The translations under genes and the position numbers were made by a program. Below are positions 1-9,919 of a stretch of DNA of 64,000 nt, piece after piece; positions within the stretch are counted from its first letter, which is position 1, and each line of letters starts with the position of its first letter. Origin of the DNA: Sphingomonas mucosissima (GTDB taxonomy: Bacteria; Pseudomonadota; Alphaproteobacteria; Sphingomonadales; Sphingomonadaceae); contig NZ_NBBJ01000001.1 in NCBI RefSeq assembly GCF_002197665.1, forward strand, positions 1,116,001-1,180,000, given 5' to 3'. The notes beneath the pieces are model-generated. The model was not told the DNA's origin. It saw only the letters and a list, made by a program, of their open reading frames with translations, and ran no database searches.

Positions 1-1
1 T

Positions 2-352
2 GACGCTGCGCTTCGTGCGGCCGGCGCGGAGCATCTCGCGCTCGCCGGGTATATGCGGTTGCTGTCGAACGATTTCGTTGGCCGCTGGCGCGGGCGCATC
101 GTGAACATTCACCCGTCGCTGTTGCCGAAGTACAAGGGGCTGGATACCCATGGGCGGGCGATCGCGGCTGCGGATGCGGTGGGCGGCTGCTCCGTGCACC
201 TCGTGACGGAGGAATTGGATGGTGGCGACGTGCTCGGCCAGGCAGAGGTGCCGATCCTACCTGGCGACACACCCGAGATGCTGGCGGCGCGCGTGCTCGC
301 CGAAGAGCACCGCCTTTATCCGCGCGTCGTGTCCGAATGGCTGAGCCGGTAG
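2..352 (+). CDS. purN: Phosphoribosylglycinamide formyltransferase, 5'-truncated by the window edge
   Basis: Cytosolic GAR transformylase of purine synthesis, which transfers a formyl group from 10-formyl-tetrahydrofolate to GAR. The reading frame is open from base 2, so only the C-terminal part of about 116 residues is present. The catalytic Asn and His are visible in IVNIHPSLLPKYKGLDTH, and the catalytic Asp lies in the later HLVTEELDGGD segment. These correspond to Asn106, His108 and Asp144 of the E. coli enzyme. Its last 16 bases overlap the next gene, so the two are probably translated from one message. purM usually precedes purN in this group, but it would lie outside the window. The identification is firm. 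Confidence 0.95.
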   Translation, partial: DAALRAAGAEHLALAGYMRLLSNDFVGRWRGRIVNIHPSLLPKYKGLDTHGRAIAAADAVGGCSVHLVTEELDGGDVLGQAEVPILPGDTPEMLAARVLAEEHRLYPRVVSEWLSR

Positions 353-723
353 GACCCGTCGCCGAGGCGCTCGCAAAGGTGCGGGCGATCGCGCTCGCGC
401 TGCCTGAAACGGCCGAACGCCTGTCACACGGCGCGCCCGGCTTCCACATCGCCAAGGGCAAGTTCTTCGCCTATTTCTCTCATGATCTTCACGGGAGCGG
501 TGAGACAGCGGTGGTCCTCAAGACCAGCGGAGCCGAGGAGCAAGCCATGCTGATCGAGGCGGACCCGGATCTCTACTACAAGCCGCCCTACCTCGGCTCA
601 TCGGGCTGGATCGCGATCCGCGTCACGGCGCCGGAGACGGACTGGGACCATGTCGCGGATCGGATCGCCGCCAGTTGGGAAATGGTGGCGCGCCGTCGTT
701 TGCTGGAAATGGGCGGCCGATGA
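337..723 (+). CDS. MmcQ/YjbR family protein
   Basis: A 128-residue protein of the MmcQ/YjbR family (PF04237). These are small proteins with a fold related to DNA-binding CyaY-like domains, and their cellular role is unsettled. The family pattern is visible as an LPETAERLSHGAPGF start, a KGKFFAYFS strand and a C-terminal GWIAIRVTAPETDW followed by a helix ending in ARRRLL. The start overlaps the end of purN by 16 bases, and the stop overlaps the next gene in an ATGA. This suggests a three-gene transcription unit. No regulatory role can be read from the sequence. Confidence 0.85.
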   Translation: MAEPVGPVAEALAKVRAIALALPETAERLSHGAPGFHIAKGKFFAYFSHDLHGSGETAVVLKTSGAEEQAMLIEADPDLYYKPPYLGSSGWIAIRVTAPETDWDHVADRIAASWEMVARRRLLEMGGR

Positions 724-1319
724 CAACCTCTTCTGAGGAGCAGAAGCGCCGTCGCCGGTTCATCACGCTTCCGGAAATGGTCGCTGTGCTTGGGTTGGTG
801 ATCGGCGCGCTGACGCTCGGGCTCAACTGGAGCGAGAAGCGGCAGATGGCGGAGGAGAAAGCCGCTTCCACCGCAGCCGCCAGCGCGGCCAAGGCGCGCC
901 TTGGACTGGATGCGGACCTGGCACGAGGCGGCAAGGAGATCCGCCTTTCGGACCCGCGCCACGAGTTGATCGATACCGCCATCGACTTCCCAACCGCGCT
1001 TCGCATCGAGCGGCAAACGCCAGCCACGGCGCGTATCGATAAGGACTGGTTCGAGCACGCCGTGCTGAAAGCCACCGATGGCGGTGCTGATGACCGGGAG
1101 GGCCGCCTCCCCGTTCTCGTCACCGCGCGCTACATGGTGGGAGACACGCCGCGCACAGGCCACGGCATCGTCGAAATCATCTGGCGCACACAGGGCCGTC
1201 TGGTCGGCGGCCGAACGCTGACCATCGAGGCAGTCCGGGTGCGGGAATTAGGCGGCGACCGCAAACGGATCGAGGCGCTATGGATGGCCGAGATGAAGCG
1301 TCAGAGCGCCCGCGCGTAG
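720..1319 (+). CDS. Hypothetical protein with one N-terminal membrane segment
   Basis: A 199-residue protein that I do not recognise. The ATG at 720 overlaps the preceding stop (ATGA) and is a better start than the longer in-frame option at 675. A basic stretch (KRRRRF, residues 9-14) precedes one hydrophobic segment at about residues 17-37. An Ala/Glu/Lys-rich, possibly helical stretch follows, and then a soluble domain to the end. The topology suggests an inner-membrane anchor with the bulk in the periplasm, which is an inference from the positive-inside rule. Its last 19 bases overlap the convergent acetyltransferase gene. Confidence 0.7.
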   Translation: MTTSSEEQKRRRRFITLPEMVAVLGLVIGALTLGLNWSEKRQMAEEKAASTAAASAAKARLGLDADLARGGKEIRLSDPRHELIDTAIDFPTALRIERQTPATARIDKDWFEHAVLKATDGGADDREGRLPVLVTARYMVGDTPRTGHGIVEIIWRTQGRLVGGRTLTIEAVRVRELGGDRKRIEALWMAEMKRQSARA

Positions 1320-1825
1320 ATCACGTCATCATACCAGCCAGCACCGACGTTGAACCGCCGCGTCCCGGCAAGTGCAAAGCCTTCCCGCTCGTAAAAAGCG
1401 CGCGCCTGCATGTTGGTCCCCAATACGCCCAGCAACACGCGCTTCCCGCCAAGAGCTGCCGCATCGGCCAGCGCCAGCGTCATCAATCGGTGGCCCAAAC
1501 CGGTGCGCCGCGCCACGGAAAGCGTGTAGATGCGGCGAAGCTCGACGTCGCCGGGCAGCGGATCAATCGGAAGATCCGGCTGCGTGATCACCGAATAGCC
1601 CACGGGCGCGTGGCCGACCGGATGTTCGGCCACCGTCACCACGCTGCCGCGATCATCAGCCCACGCCGCGAACTTTTCCGGCGAACTGTTGCGCGCACAA
1701 TGCGCCACGATATCGTCACCGGGCAGGATACCGGCGAACGTTTCAAGAAAACTGGCGGCAGCTACCATCGCCACCGCCGGCGCATCCGCTGCTGTGGCGC
1801 GGCGCAGCCGCCAGTCTTGCGTCAT
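1301..1825 (-). CDS. GNAT family N-acetyltransferase
   Basis: A 174-residue acetyltransferase of the GNAT superfamily. It should use acetyl-CoA to acetylate an amine, but the substrate cannot be read from sequence. The acetyl-CoA pyrophosphate loop is seen in RRTGLGHRLM, and the C-terminal NMQARAFYEREGF motif is typical. The start at 1825 (MTQDWRLRRAT) lies four bases after the ndk stop, whereas a longer in-frame start would run into ndk. It is therefore probably the last gene of the pepA-holC-ndk unit. The end overlaps the convergent membrane-protein gene by 19 bases. Confidence 0.85.
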   Translation of the reverse strand: MTQDWRLRRATAADAPAVAMVAAASFLETFAGILPGDDIVAHCARNSSPEKFAAWADDRGSVVTVAEHPVGHAPVGYSVITQPDLPIDPLPGDVELRRIYTLSVARRTGLGHRLMTLALADAAALGGKRVLLGVLGTNMQARAFYEREGFALAGTRRFNVGAGWYDDVIYARAL

Positions 1826-1829
1826 TGGA

Positions 1830-2252
1830 TCAGCCGACGAGTTCTTCGGGCTTGAAGAAGTAAGCGATCTCGATCGCTGCATTCTCGTCCGAATCCGAAC
1901 CATGCACCGAGTTCGCCTCGATCGACTCGGCCAGCTCCTTGCGGATCGTGCCCGGCTCGGCGTTCTCCGGGTTCGTCGCGCCCATGATGTCGCGGTTGCG
2001 CTGAACGGCGTTCTCGCCTTCCAGCACCTGCACGACCACCGGGCCCGAGATCATGAACGACACCAGGTCGTTGAAGAACGGGCGCTCCTTGTGGACGGCA
2101 TAGAAGCCTTCTGCCTGCTCCTTGGTCATCTGGATGCGCTTGGACGCGACGACGCGCAGGCCGGCTTCCTCCAGCATCTTGGTGACGGCGCCGGTCAGGT
2201 TGCGACGGGTCGCATCGGGCTTGATGATCGAGAACGTACGATTGGCGGCCAT
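1830..2252 (-). CDS. ndk: Nucleoside diphosphate kinase
   Basis: A 140-residue enzyme that balances NTP and dNTP pools by passing a phosphate from ATP through a histidine to NDPs. The active-site His is His117 in NSVHGSDS, and Lys11 of the [11 protein letters not shown] nucleotide-binding segment is present. The length is standard for the family. The start at 2252 gives the canonical [13 protein letters not shown]-terminus. Longer in-frame extensions lack homology and overlap the spacer to holC. An AGGAG stands 12 bases upstream, slightly distant for a ribosome site. It lies 91 bases downstream of holC. Confidence 0.97.
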   Translation of the reverse strand: MAANRTFSIIKPDATRRNLTGAVTKMLEEAGLRVVASKRIQMTKEQAEGFYAVHKERPFFNDLVSFMISGPVVVQVLEGENAVQRNRDIMGATNPENAEPGTIRKELAESIEANSVHGSDSDENAAIEIAYFFKPEELVG

Positions 2253-2343
2253 GATGGTCGCTTGCTCCTGTGTTGGGAATGCGGGAAACTGCCGGGCCGT
2301 TAGCCGCCGAAACGGGGAAGCGCAACTGCCTGGCCGATGCGCC

Positions 2344-2784
2344 TCAGGCCGCCTGCTCCCAGCGGCCAGCCTCGTTTTGCTTCCAATAGCGCCGTTCCAC
2401 CCCGTCGCGTCCGGCGAGCGCCTTCCACGCCGCTCGGGCGTCCCCGATCCGGTCTTCGTCAAAGAAGTGGAACGCGCGCTCGAACGTCAGCGCCTCGTCG
2501 CGCCACTCTCCATCGACCAGCGCAACATGGCGCGCGGCGTTGGCGGCGTTGACATCCGGCGCGATCAGGATCGGCTGCATGGCATCATCTCCGGCCCCAA
2601 CGCAGGCATGCGGCAGGAAGCTTTCCGGCGCATATTCCCACAACAGTCGATCGAGCGCTGCGCGCTGGCGCTCGTCGCCTGCAACGATCAGCAGCCGCTC
2701 GCCGCCGGCGAGCACGCGCTCCGCAATCCGCGGTAGCGCGCGCTCGATCGGCAATTGCGTCAGGTGGTAGAAGTCGACCTGCAT
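2344..2784 (-). CDS. holC: DNA polymerase III chi subunit
   Basis: A 146-residue HolC protein. Chi links the clamp loader (through psi) to single-strand binding protein during replication. The family start is recognisable as [23 protein letters not shown], followed by the [22 protein letters not shown] segment and the SFLPHACVG motif. The ATG overlaps the pepA stop by one base (TGATG), which indicates translational coupling. The pepA-holC neighbourhood is widespread in proteobacteria and supports the call. Confidence 0.93.
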   Translation of the reverse strand: MQVDFYHLTQLPIERALPRIAERVLAGGERLLIVAGDERQRAALDRLLWEYAPESFLPHACVGAGDDAMQPILIAPDVNAANAARHVALVDGEWRDEALTFERAFHFFDEDRIGDARAAWKALAGRDGVERRYWKQNEAGRWEQAA

Positions 2785-4256
2785 CAGCCTTCGAAGTTGC
2801 TAGCAACGAATGCGTCGAGCAGCCGCACGCCATAACCGGTCGCGCCCTTCCCCCAGGTCGGGCCGTCCTTGTCGGACCAGACCATTCCCGCGATATCCAG
2901 ATGCGCCCACCGCACTCCTTCGTCGACGAACCGCTTGATGAACTGCGCTGCCGTGATCGAACCGCCGCCACGCGGGCCGACATTCTTCATGTCCGCGATC
3001 GGGCTGTCGATCAGCTTGTCGTATGCCGCGCCCAGCGGGAAGCGCCAGAGCTGGTCGCCACTCGCCTTGCTCGCCGCCAGCAGCTGATCCGCCAGCCCAT
3101 CGTCGTTGGCGAACAGGCCGCCCTGCTCATTGCCAAGACTGATGATCATTGCGCCGGTCAGCGTGGCGAGGTCGACGATCGTCTTCACCTTGTGCGTGCG
3201 CTGCACCCAAGTGACGCAGTCGCAGAGCACCAAACGTCCCTCGGCGTCGGTGTTGATCACCTCGATCGTCTGCCCAGACATGGATGTCACCACGTCGCCG
3301 GGGCGCTGGGCATTGCCGTCGGGCATGTTCTCGACCAGCCCCATGACGCCGATCACGTTTGCCTTCGCCTTGCGCAGCGCCAGCGTCTTCATCGCACCGG
3401 CCACTGCGCCAGCACCGCCCATGTCCCACTTCATGTCTTCCATGCCGGCGGCAGGCTTGATCGAGATTCCGCCCGTGTCGAACGTCACCCCCTTGCCGAC
3501 CAGCGCCAGCGCCGGATCACCCTCGCCCGCCCCGTTCCAGCGCAGCGCAAGGATACGTGCCTCGCGGCGGGAGCCCTGCGACACGCCGAGCAGCGCGCCC
3601 ATGCCAAGCTCGCGCATCGCGGGCTCGTCCAGCACCGTCACCTCCAGGCCGAGCCCTTCCGTCTCCTTGGTAACGATCTCGACGAAGCTCTCGGGGTAAA
3701 GAATGTTCGGCGGCAGCGTCACCAGCGTCTTTGTCAGCGCCAGCCCCTGCGTCACCGCATCACGCGCCGCCCATTCTGTGTCGGTACCCTCCGGCGCTCC
3801 CACGATCGTCACCTCTGACAGCGACGGCTTTGCCTCTTCCGACAGCTTGGTGCGGTACACGTCATAGCGCCACGCGCGCTGGCCGATCGCGGCAGCGAGG
3901 CGCGCTGCGGCGGCGCTGCTCGCCCCGGCGCCGGAAAGGTCCACCGTCGCTGCCGTGACGCCCGACGTGAGCAGACGGGCGGTCAGCGCGCCGCCGGCGC
4001 GCTCGTAGCTCGCATCGTCGCCCTCGCCCACGCCCAGCAGGAGAATACGGGTCGCGCCTTGCCCGGCCGGTACATAGGCTTCGGCAACGGTGCCTGCTTC
4101 ACCCTTGAACCGCTGGCCTGCGGCGGCCGCCGTCACGATCGCCTGTGCCGACTCGTCCAGGCCAGCCACCGCGATCGACGCGGCACCGCTCTTGGTTACC
4201 GGCAGCGCAAGCACCGGTGTTTCAGCGGCGCGGTTGGCGACGAAGGTTACGTTCAT
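2784..4256 (-). CDS. pepA: Leucyl aminopeptidase (M17)
   Basis: A 490-residue cytosolic M17 aminopeptidase that removes N-terminal residues from peptides with two metal ions. The expected ligands Lys255, Asp260, Asp278, Asp337 and Glu339 are present, as are the catalytic Lys267 and Arg341. All sit at a constant offset of 15 from the E. coli numbering. The NTDAEGRL signature is at residues 336-343. The start at 4256 (MNVTFVANRA) has a good AGAGGA ribosome site. The longer in-frame start at 4361 would enter the intergenic region shared with lptD. In E. coli PepA also binds DNA; nothing here tests that. Confidence 0.96.
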   Translation of the reverse strand: MNVTFVANRAAETPVLALPVTKSGAASIAVAGLDESAQAIVTAAAAGQRFKGEAGTVAEAYVPAGQGATRILLLGVGEGDDASYERAGGALTARLLTSGVTAATVDLSGAGASSAAAARLAAAIGQRAWRYDVYRTKLSEEAKPSLSEVTIVGAPEGTDTEWAARDAVTQGLALTKTLVTLPPNILYPESFVEIVTKETEGLGLEVTVLDEPAMRELGMGALLGVSQGSRREARILALRWNGAGEGDPALALVGKGVTFDTGGISIKPAAGMEDMKWDMGGAGAVAGAMKTLALRKAKANVIGVMGLVENMPDGNAQRPGDVVTSMSGQTIEVINTDAEGRLVLCDCVTWVQRTHKVKTIVDLATLTGAMIISLGNEQGGLFANDDGLADQLLAASKASGDQLWRFPLGAAYDKLIDSPIADMKNVGPRGGGSITAAQFIKRFVDEGVRWAHLDIAGMVWSDKDGPTWGKGATGYGVRLLDAFVASNFEG

Positions 4257-4400
4257 GACTGTTCCTCTTGTTTCGCTACGCAGATAGGCATTCCACCCGC
4301 CGGTGGCAAAGCGTTGCACCGTGCGCCTTCGATGCGATAGGGCCGAAGCTCGACGCGCCATCAGGCGGCGAAAAGGGGTTCAAGCTTTGCGAGTAAGCGA

Positions 4401-6650
4401 GTGACGCGTCTCGACCTTCTGGCCAGTTGCGCGTTTTCGGTGGCCTTGCTTTCCGGAGCAGCCTCGGCGCAGGATCTTCAGGACCGGCCAGTGCCGCCCC
4501 CGGCCGCCGAAGTTGCGGGCGATCCGCCAACCGCCCCGTCCAATCAGGACCAGGTCAATTTCAGCGCCGGCGTTCTCGAATATGATTACGAGCGCGACAT
4601 CGTCACCGCCACCGATGACGTGCGCATGCTTCGCGCCGGGCAACGGCTTCGCGCCGACAAGGTGGTGTGGGATCGCAAGACCGGAAAGGTCGTCGCGACC
4701 GGCAATATCGCCGTCACGAACCCTGAGGGCGACACGGCGTACGGCGACGCGATCGAGCTTACCGACTCGCTGAAGGACGGCCTTGTCGACAACATGCTCG
4801 TCGTGCTGGAGCGCGGCGGGCGGCTGGCCGCGGATCGTGGCACGCGCTCTGAAGACGGCACCATTTCGCTTGATCGCGCGGCGTACACCGCGTGTTCGGT
4901 GGTCGATTCAGACGGCTGTCCCAAGGAGCCAACGTGGAAGGTGACCGCGGTAAAGGTCACCTATCGGCCGGATCGCGAGCGCGTTTATTACACCGGCGGG
5001 CAGGTGCATCTGTTTGGCTTGCCGTCCATTCCGCTGCCGCGGTTTTCGCACCCGATCGGCGAAGGCACCGCCAGCGGCCTGCTCACACCGAACATCCGCT
5101 ACGATCGCGTCAACGGGTTTGAGGTCGCAACGCCGTACCTCTTCCGCCTCGCGCCCAATCGCAAGCTGACCGTCACGCCGCACGTCTATTCTGCGGTGCT
5201 GCCGATGCTCCAAACCAATTATGAGCATCTTAACGAGCTCGGCGCGTTCAGCATCACCGGTTTCGGGACGGTCAGCCGGCGCAGCGACGATTTGTCCGCC
5301 GGCTTCAATTCGTCAACCGAGCAGGCATTTCGTGGTTATCTCGACGGCGTCGGCCGATTTCAGCTCGACGAGCATTGGAGCCTCTCCGGCTCGCTGCGGC
5401 TTGCCACCGATCGCACCTTTTTGCGGCGTTATGACATTTCCAACGCCGATCGCCTGCGTACCACCGTCGCACTGGAGCGGATCGATCAGGACAGCTATTT
5501 TTCGCTTGCCGGTTGGGCCACGCAAACGCTTCGCGTGGGCGAGCGCCAGGGCTTTCAACCGGTCGCGCTGCCCGAACTCGACTATCGCCGGCGGATGAAC
5601 GAAGGCCTGTTGGGCGGCACGTTTCAGTTCCAGCTCAACACGCTCGCACTCGGGCGAAAGGCGGGTCAGGACACTCAGCGCGCCTTTGCCAGCGCGCGCT
5701 GGGATCTGCGCCGGCTCACCAACTGGGGCCAGGAAATCACCTTCACCGGCTTTGCGCGCGCGGATGCATACAACGCTAACGATACCGCCGCGACCGAGGT
5801 CTTGAGCTACCGCGGGGTTGAAGGGTTCCGCTCGCGCGGCATCGGCACCGTTGCGGTGGATGTCCGCTGGCCGTTCCTCGGCCCGCTCCTGGGCGGGACG
5901 CAGCGTATCACCCCGCGCCTGCAGATCGTTGCTTCTCCAAAGATCGAGAACCTTGACGTACCCAATGAGGACGCGCGCGCGATCGATCTTGAAGATTCGA
6001 ACCTGTTCGCGCTGAACCGGTTCGCCGGCTATGATCGCTGGGAGGATTCCTCCCGCGCCACCTACGGCTTCGAATACAATCTCGATCTGCCGGACCTCAG
6101 CATCGCGACGAACATCGGCCAAAGCTATCGCTTGAACAACCGCTCCAGCATCTTCCCCTCGGGAACAGGCCTGAGCGGTCGCTTCTCCGACATTGTCGGG
6201 CGGACCAACGTGCGCTTCCGCGACTTCCTGTCGCTCACGCATCGCTACCGTCTCGACAAGGATGGCTTCGCGGTGCGCCGGAACGAGATTGATGCGACCG
6301 TCGGCTCGCGCGATACGTATCTTCTGGTCGGTTATCTCCGGCTGGATCGCGACATCGACGACTTCGAGGATCTGCAGGATCGCGAGGAACTTCGGGTCGG
6401 CGGGCGGGTGCAATTTGCGCGCTTCTGGTCGGCCTTCGCGTCTGGCCTAATCGATCTCACCGATCGCAGCGATGACGTCTTCTCGCTGTCCGACGGCTTT
6501 GACCCGATCCGGCATCGGCTCGGCGTGCAATATGAAGACGATTGCCTCACCTTGGGGGCGACGTGGCGAAAGAACTACCGCACCACGGGTGACGCCCGGC
6601 GCGGCAGCAGCTTCCTGTTGACGCTGGCATTAAAGAACCTCGGGCGCTAA
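4401..6650 (+). CDS. lptD: LPS-assembly protein LptD
   Basis: A 749-residue outer-membrane protein that, with LptE, inserts lipopolysaccharide into the outer leaflet. A signal peptide ends at about Ala23 (GAASA). An OstA/LptA-like beta-jellyroll follows at roughly residues 50-160. A long beta-barrel with many alternating aromatic strands runs to the C-terminus. Cysteines are present near residues 167 and 175 (TACSVVDSDGC) and one late in the barrel (EDDCLTLG). This is a sparser set than the four of E. coli LptD, so the disulfide pattern may differ. Translation starts with GTG. It heads the lptD-surA-pdxA-rsmA operon and diverges from pepA. Confidence 0.96.
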   Translation: MTRLDLLASCAFSVALLSGAASAQDLQDRPVPPPAAEVAGDPPTAPSNQDQVNFSAGVLEYDYERDIVTATDDVRMLRAGQRLRADKVVWDRKTGKVVATGNIAVTNPEGDTAYGDAIELTDSLKDGLVDNMLVVLERGGRLAADRGTRSEDGTISLDRAAYTACSVVDSDGCPKEPTWKVTAVKVTYRPDRERVYYTGGQVHLFGLPSIPLPRFSHPIGEGTASGLLTPNIRYDRVNGFEVATPYLFRLAPNRKLTVTPHVYSAVLPMLQTNYEHLNELGAFSITGFGTVSRRSDDLSAGFNSSTEQAFRGYLDGVGRFQLDEHWSLSGSLRLATDRTFLRRYDISNADRLRTTVALERIDQDSYFSLAGWATQTLRVGERQGFQPVALPELDYRRRMNEGLLGGTFQFQLNTLALGRKAGQDTQRAFASARWDLRRLTNWGQEITFTGFARADAYNANDTAATEVLSYRGVEGFRSRGIGTVAVDVRWPFLGPLLGGTQRITPRLQIVASPKIENLDVPNEDARAIDLEDSNLFALNRFAGYDRWEDSSRATYGFEYNLDLPDLSIATNIGQSYRLNNRSSIFPSGTGLSGRFSDIVGRTNVRFRDFLSLTHRYRLDKDGFAVRRNEIDATVGSRDTYLLVGYLRLDRDIDDFEDLQDREELRVGGRVQFARFWSAFASGLIDLTDRSDDVFSLSDGFDPIRHRLGVQYEDDCLTLGATWRKNYRTTGDARRGSSFLLTLALKNLGR

Positions 6651-6730
6651 GCCACGGTTCAGCTACATGAATGCAGTGCCGTGTCGCCACCAACGGCGCG
6701 CAAGATGGGATTCCGGAACGAGTGACGACG

Positions 6731-8098
6731 ATGGGCAAGAAGGCGCTGCGGTTCGGCCGCGTCGCGGGCATGGTGCTGGCGTTGGCTGCGGCAGGCGCCG
6801 CGACCGGGCAGCAGGGTGGGCCGGCGACCGTGAACGACCAATCGCTGCCGGACAATACGGGGCTCAACATCCCGCAGAACCTTGAGATCTTCGGCACGGT
6901 CGATCCGAACGTGCGCAAGGCAACGGCGATCGTGAACGACAACGTGCTCACGCGGACGGACGTTGATCAACGTGTGGCGCTGATCATGGCGGCAAACAAC
7001 GTGAAGCTCCCGGCGGAGGAGATCGATCGGCTGCGCCTTCAGGTGCTTCGTCAGTTGATCGATGAGGTGCTGCAGATCCAGCAAGCCAAGACGGCCGATA
7101 TCACCATTACCGATGCCGAACTGAACCAAAGCTTCGATCGCATCGCCACCAACTTCAATCGCACGCCGGAGCAGTTTCGCACGTTTCTGCGCGAACAGGG
7201 ATCGTCGGAGCGCTCCATCCGTCGCCAGATCGAGGGCGAACTCGCGTGGCAGCGCTATCTGCGCCGCCGCATTGAGCCGTTCGTCAACGTCGGCGAGGAA
7301 GAGGTGAAGGCGATCCTTGATCGTCTGAAAGCCGCTCAGGGCACCGAAGAGTTTCATCTCAACGAGATCTATCTGTCCGCTACGCCGGATAAGACCGAGC
7401 AGGTCTATGGCGCGGCGCGGCAGCTGATCGGCGAGATCCAGAAGGGCCAGGCCCCGTTTGGCTATTTCGCCCGTAATTTCTCCGAAGCGTCGACCCGCGG
7501 GGTGAATGGCGATCTGGGCTGGGTGCGCGGCGCGCAGCTGCCGGCCGAACTTTCCGAAGCCGCGGCTCAGATGCAGGTCGGTCAGGTCGTCGGGCCTGTG
7601 CCCGTGCCCGGCGGTTTCTCGATCCTGTACCTGGTGGACAAGCGCCAGGTGCTGACGGCTAACCCGCGTGACGCGAAGTTGAGCCTGAAGCAGATGACGA
7701 TCAAGTTCCCGCGCGGCACCACCCAGGCGCAGGCGAGCCAGCGTACGGCGACGTTCGCTTCCACGCTGACCAAGCTTCAGGGCTGCGGCTCGGTTGAACG
7801 GGTGGCTGCCACGATCAACGCAGAGGTGGTGCAGAACGACGCCATCCGCATCCGCGATCTCCCGGCCCCGCTCCAGGAAATCATGCTGAACCTGCAGGTC
7901 GGGCAGGCCAGTCCGCCGTTTGGCAATCCGGAGGAGGGCGTGCGCACACTTGTTCTGTGCGGACGCGACGACACGTCCTCAGCCCAGCTGCCTGGCACCG
8001 AGCAGATCCAGAACCAGCTGGAGCAGCAGCGGGTGAACCTCCGCGCGCAGCAGGCGCTTCGCGATCTTCGTCGCGACGCGATCGTGGAGTATCGCTGA
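6731..8098 (+). CDS. surA: Periplasmic chaperone / peptidyl-prolyl isomerase SurA
   Basis: A 455-residue periplasmic chaperone that escorts unfolded outer-membrane proteins such as LptD. The N-terminus is basic then hydrophobic (MGKKALRFGRVAGMVLALAA), which gives a signal peptide. A SurA N-domain follows (about residues 55-190), then one parvulin domain (about 195-300, with the GDLGWVRGAQLP motif) and a second, more degenerate region to the end. The start could also be the GTG at 6722; I chose the ATG at 6731. The gene sits between lptD and pdxA, the classical order in proteobacteria. Confidence 0.93.
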   Translation: MGKKALRFGRVAGMVLALAAAGAATGQQGGPATVNDQSLPDNTGLNIPQNLEIFGTVDPNVRKATAIVNDNVLTRTDVDQRVALIMAANNVKLPAEEIDRLRLQVLRQLIDEVLQIQQAKTADITITDAELNQSFDRIATNFNRTPEQFRTFLREQGSSERSIRRQIEGELAWQRYLRRRIEPFVNVGEEEVKAILDRLKAAQGTEEFHLNEIYLSATPDKTEQVYGAARQLIGEIQKGQAPFGYFARNFSEASTRGVNGDLGWVRGAQLPAELSEAAAQMQVGQVVGPVPVPGGFSILYLVDKRQVLTANPRDAKLSLKQMTIKFPRGTTQAQASQRTATFASTLTKLQGCGSVERVAATINAEVVQNDAIRIRDLPAPLQEIMLNLQVGQASPPFGNPEEGVRTLVLCGRDDTSSAQLPGTEQIQNQLEQQRVNLRAQQALRDLRRDAIVEYR

Positions 8099-8108
8099 GA
8101 TCGCGGCC

Positions 8109-9104
8109 GTGGCGCCTCTTGCAGTATCTATGGGCGATCCCGCCGGCATCGGACCGGAGGTTATCGCAAAGGCCTGGGCAGCGCGTGAGGCAGCGTCGCT
8201 GCCCTCGTTCTTCGCGGTCGGCGACGTGCGCGCGATCGAGCGGGTCTGGTCCGGCCCGGTCGCGCCGATCACCGATCTTCGTGAGGTAGCCGGCGCCTTT
8301 AACACTGCGCTCCCGGTCCTGACGGTCGAGGACGGCGGCGATATTGTTCCCGGGCATCCCGATGCCGATGGCGCGCGGTGCGCGCTCCATTCGCTCGAAC
8401 TCGCGGTCGGGCTCACGCGATCCGGCGCTGCCGCTGCGCTGGTGACTGGGCCGGTTTCGAAGGCCCAACTCTACGGTATCGGCTTCAGCCATCCCGGGCA
8501 GACTGAATTCGTGGCAGAGCGGTTCGGCGTGTCCAAGGAAAATTCGGTCATGATGCTTGCCGGCCCGTCGCTGCGGGTCGTGCCGATGACAACGCACGTG
8601 CCGCTGGCGCACGTCGCCTCGATGCTCACGATCGAACTAGTGGTGGCAAAGGGCCGCGCCACCGCGCGTGGCCTCCGTCGCAACTTCGGCGTGGCGGAGC
8701 CGCGTCTGGCCTTTGCTGGCTTCAATCCGCATGCGGGCGAATCCGGTGCACTCGGGCGCGAGGAGATCGACGTGCTCGAACCGGCCATCGCGCAGCTGCG
8801 CGAGGAGGGCATCATCGCGATGGGGCCGTTCGCCGCCGACACCATGTTTCACCAGCGCGCGCGTGATCAATTTGATGCGGCGCTATGCTGCTATCACGAT
8901 CAGGCGCTGATCCCGCTAAAGGCCCTGCACTTCGATGAAGGGGTGAATATCACGCTGGGGCTGCCGGTGGTGCGCACGTCTCCTGATCATGGCACCGCCT
9001 TTGCGTTGGCCGGGCAGAACCGGGCGGAGCCCGGCGCGATGATCGCGGCGATCGCGATGGCCGCCCAGGCTGCGGCGCATCGAGCCGCCTGCCCTAGCCT
9101 GTGA
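8109..9104 (+). CDS. pdxA: 4-hydroxythreonine-4-phosphate dehydrogenase
   Basis: A 331-residue NAD-dependent dehydrogenase of pyridoxal phosphate synthesis. It converts 4-phosphohydroxy-threonine to the amino-ketone that PdxJ condenses. The N-terminal [12 protein letters not shown] motif is present, and metal-ligand histidines lie in TTHVPLAHV and [11 protein letters not shown]. The [10 protein letters not shown] substrate loop is also visible. Translation begins with GTG at 8109, ten bases after surA. The stop overlaps the rsmA start (GTGA). Confidence 0.97.
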   Translation: MAPLAVSMGDPAGIGPEVIAKAWAAREAASLPSFFAVGDVRAIERVWSGPVAPITDLREVAGAFNTALPVLTVEDGGDIVPGHPDADGARCALHSLELAVGLTRSGAAAALVTGPVSKAQLYGIGFSHPGQTEFVAERFGVSKENSVMMLAGPSLRVVPMTTHVPLAHVASMLTIELVVAKGRATARGLRRNFGVAEPRLAFAGFNPHAGESGALGREEIDVLEPAIAQLREEGIIAMGPFAADTMFHQRARDQFDAALCCYHDQALIPLKALHFDEGVNITLGLPVVRTSPDHGTAFALAGQNRAEPGAMIAAIAMAAQAAAHRAACPSL

Positions 9105-9919
9105 GCGATCTGCCGCCGCTGCGCGACGTCATCGCGCGGCATGGCCTCAGTGCCTCCAAGGCGCTCGGCCAGAACTTCCTCTTCGACGCGCAGCTTCTCG
9201 CCCGTATTGCCCGCATTCCCGGCGATCTCGACGGTGCCGAGGTGCTGGAAATCGGGCCAGGCCCCGGTGGACTCACGCGCGCGCTGCTCGCCGCGGGGGC
9301 GAAGGTGACGGCCATCGAGCGCGACCGGCGCTGCATTCCCGCGCTGGCCGAGCTGGGCGAGGCCTATCCCGATCAACTCACCGTCATCGAAGGCGACGCG
9401 CTGGAGATCGATCCCCGGCCGTTGTTCGCCGGCAAGCCGCACATTGCGGCGAACCTGCCCTATAACGTAGGCACCGCGTTGCTCGTGGGCTGGCTGTCCG
9501 CGGAGTGGATGCCGTGGTGGCAATCACTTACCCTGATGTTCCAGCGCGAGGTGGCGGACCGGATCGTCGCCGCCGCGGGCTCTGACGCCTATGGCAGGCT
9601 GGCGGTGCTCGCACAGTGGCGGAGCACGCCGCGCATCGCCCTGCCCGTGCACCGCTCGGCCTTTACGCCGCCGCCCAAGGTGATGTCGGCCGTTGTTCAC
9701 ATCGTCGCTGACGAGGCGCCCGCCGGCGTCCAGCTCTCTAAGCTCGAGGCGCTGACGGCCGCAGCGTTCGGCCAACGTCGCAAGATGCTGCGGCAGAGCC
9801 TGCGGAGCGTGCCCGGCGCGCTCGCGGCGTTGGAGGCGGAAGGCATCGATCCGACCCGGCGCGCGGAAACCGTCAGCGTGGCGGAGTTCCTAGCCATCGC
9901 GCGGCGCCTCGGCGGCTGA
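9101..9919 (+). CDS. rsmA: 16S rRNA adenine dimethyltransferase
   Basis: A 272-residue SAM-dependent enzyme that dimethylates two adjacent adenines near the 3' end of 16S rRNA (A1518 and A1519 in E. coli numbering). Visible motifs are LGQNFLFD, the SAM loop [10 protein letters not shown] and the catalytic NLPYNV. The C-terminal domain with [12 protein letters not shown] is typical. Translation starts at a GTG that overlaps the pdxA stop by four bases. It is the last gene of the lptD-surA-pdxA-rsmA unit. Confidence 0.97.
   Translation: MSDLPPLRDVIARHGLSASKALGQNFLFDAQLLARIARIPGDLDGAEVLEIGPGPGGLTRALLAAGAKVTAIERDRRCIPALAELGEAYPDQLTVIEGDALEIDPRPLFAGKPHIAANLPYNVGTALLVGWLSAEWMPWWQSLTLMFQREVADRIVAAAGSDAYGRLAVLAQWRSTPRIALPVHRSAFTPPPKVMSAVVHIVADEAPAGVQLSKLEALTAAAFGQRRKMLRQSLRSVPGALAALEAEGIDPTRRAETVSVAEFLAIARRLGG

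Noticed and set aside
5313..6413. 366-codon frame opposite lptD
   Set aside because: Shadow of the lptD barrel region; no ribosome site or recognisable domain.
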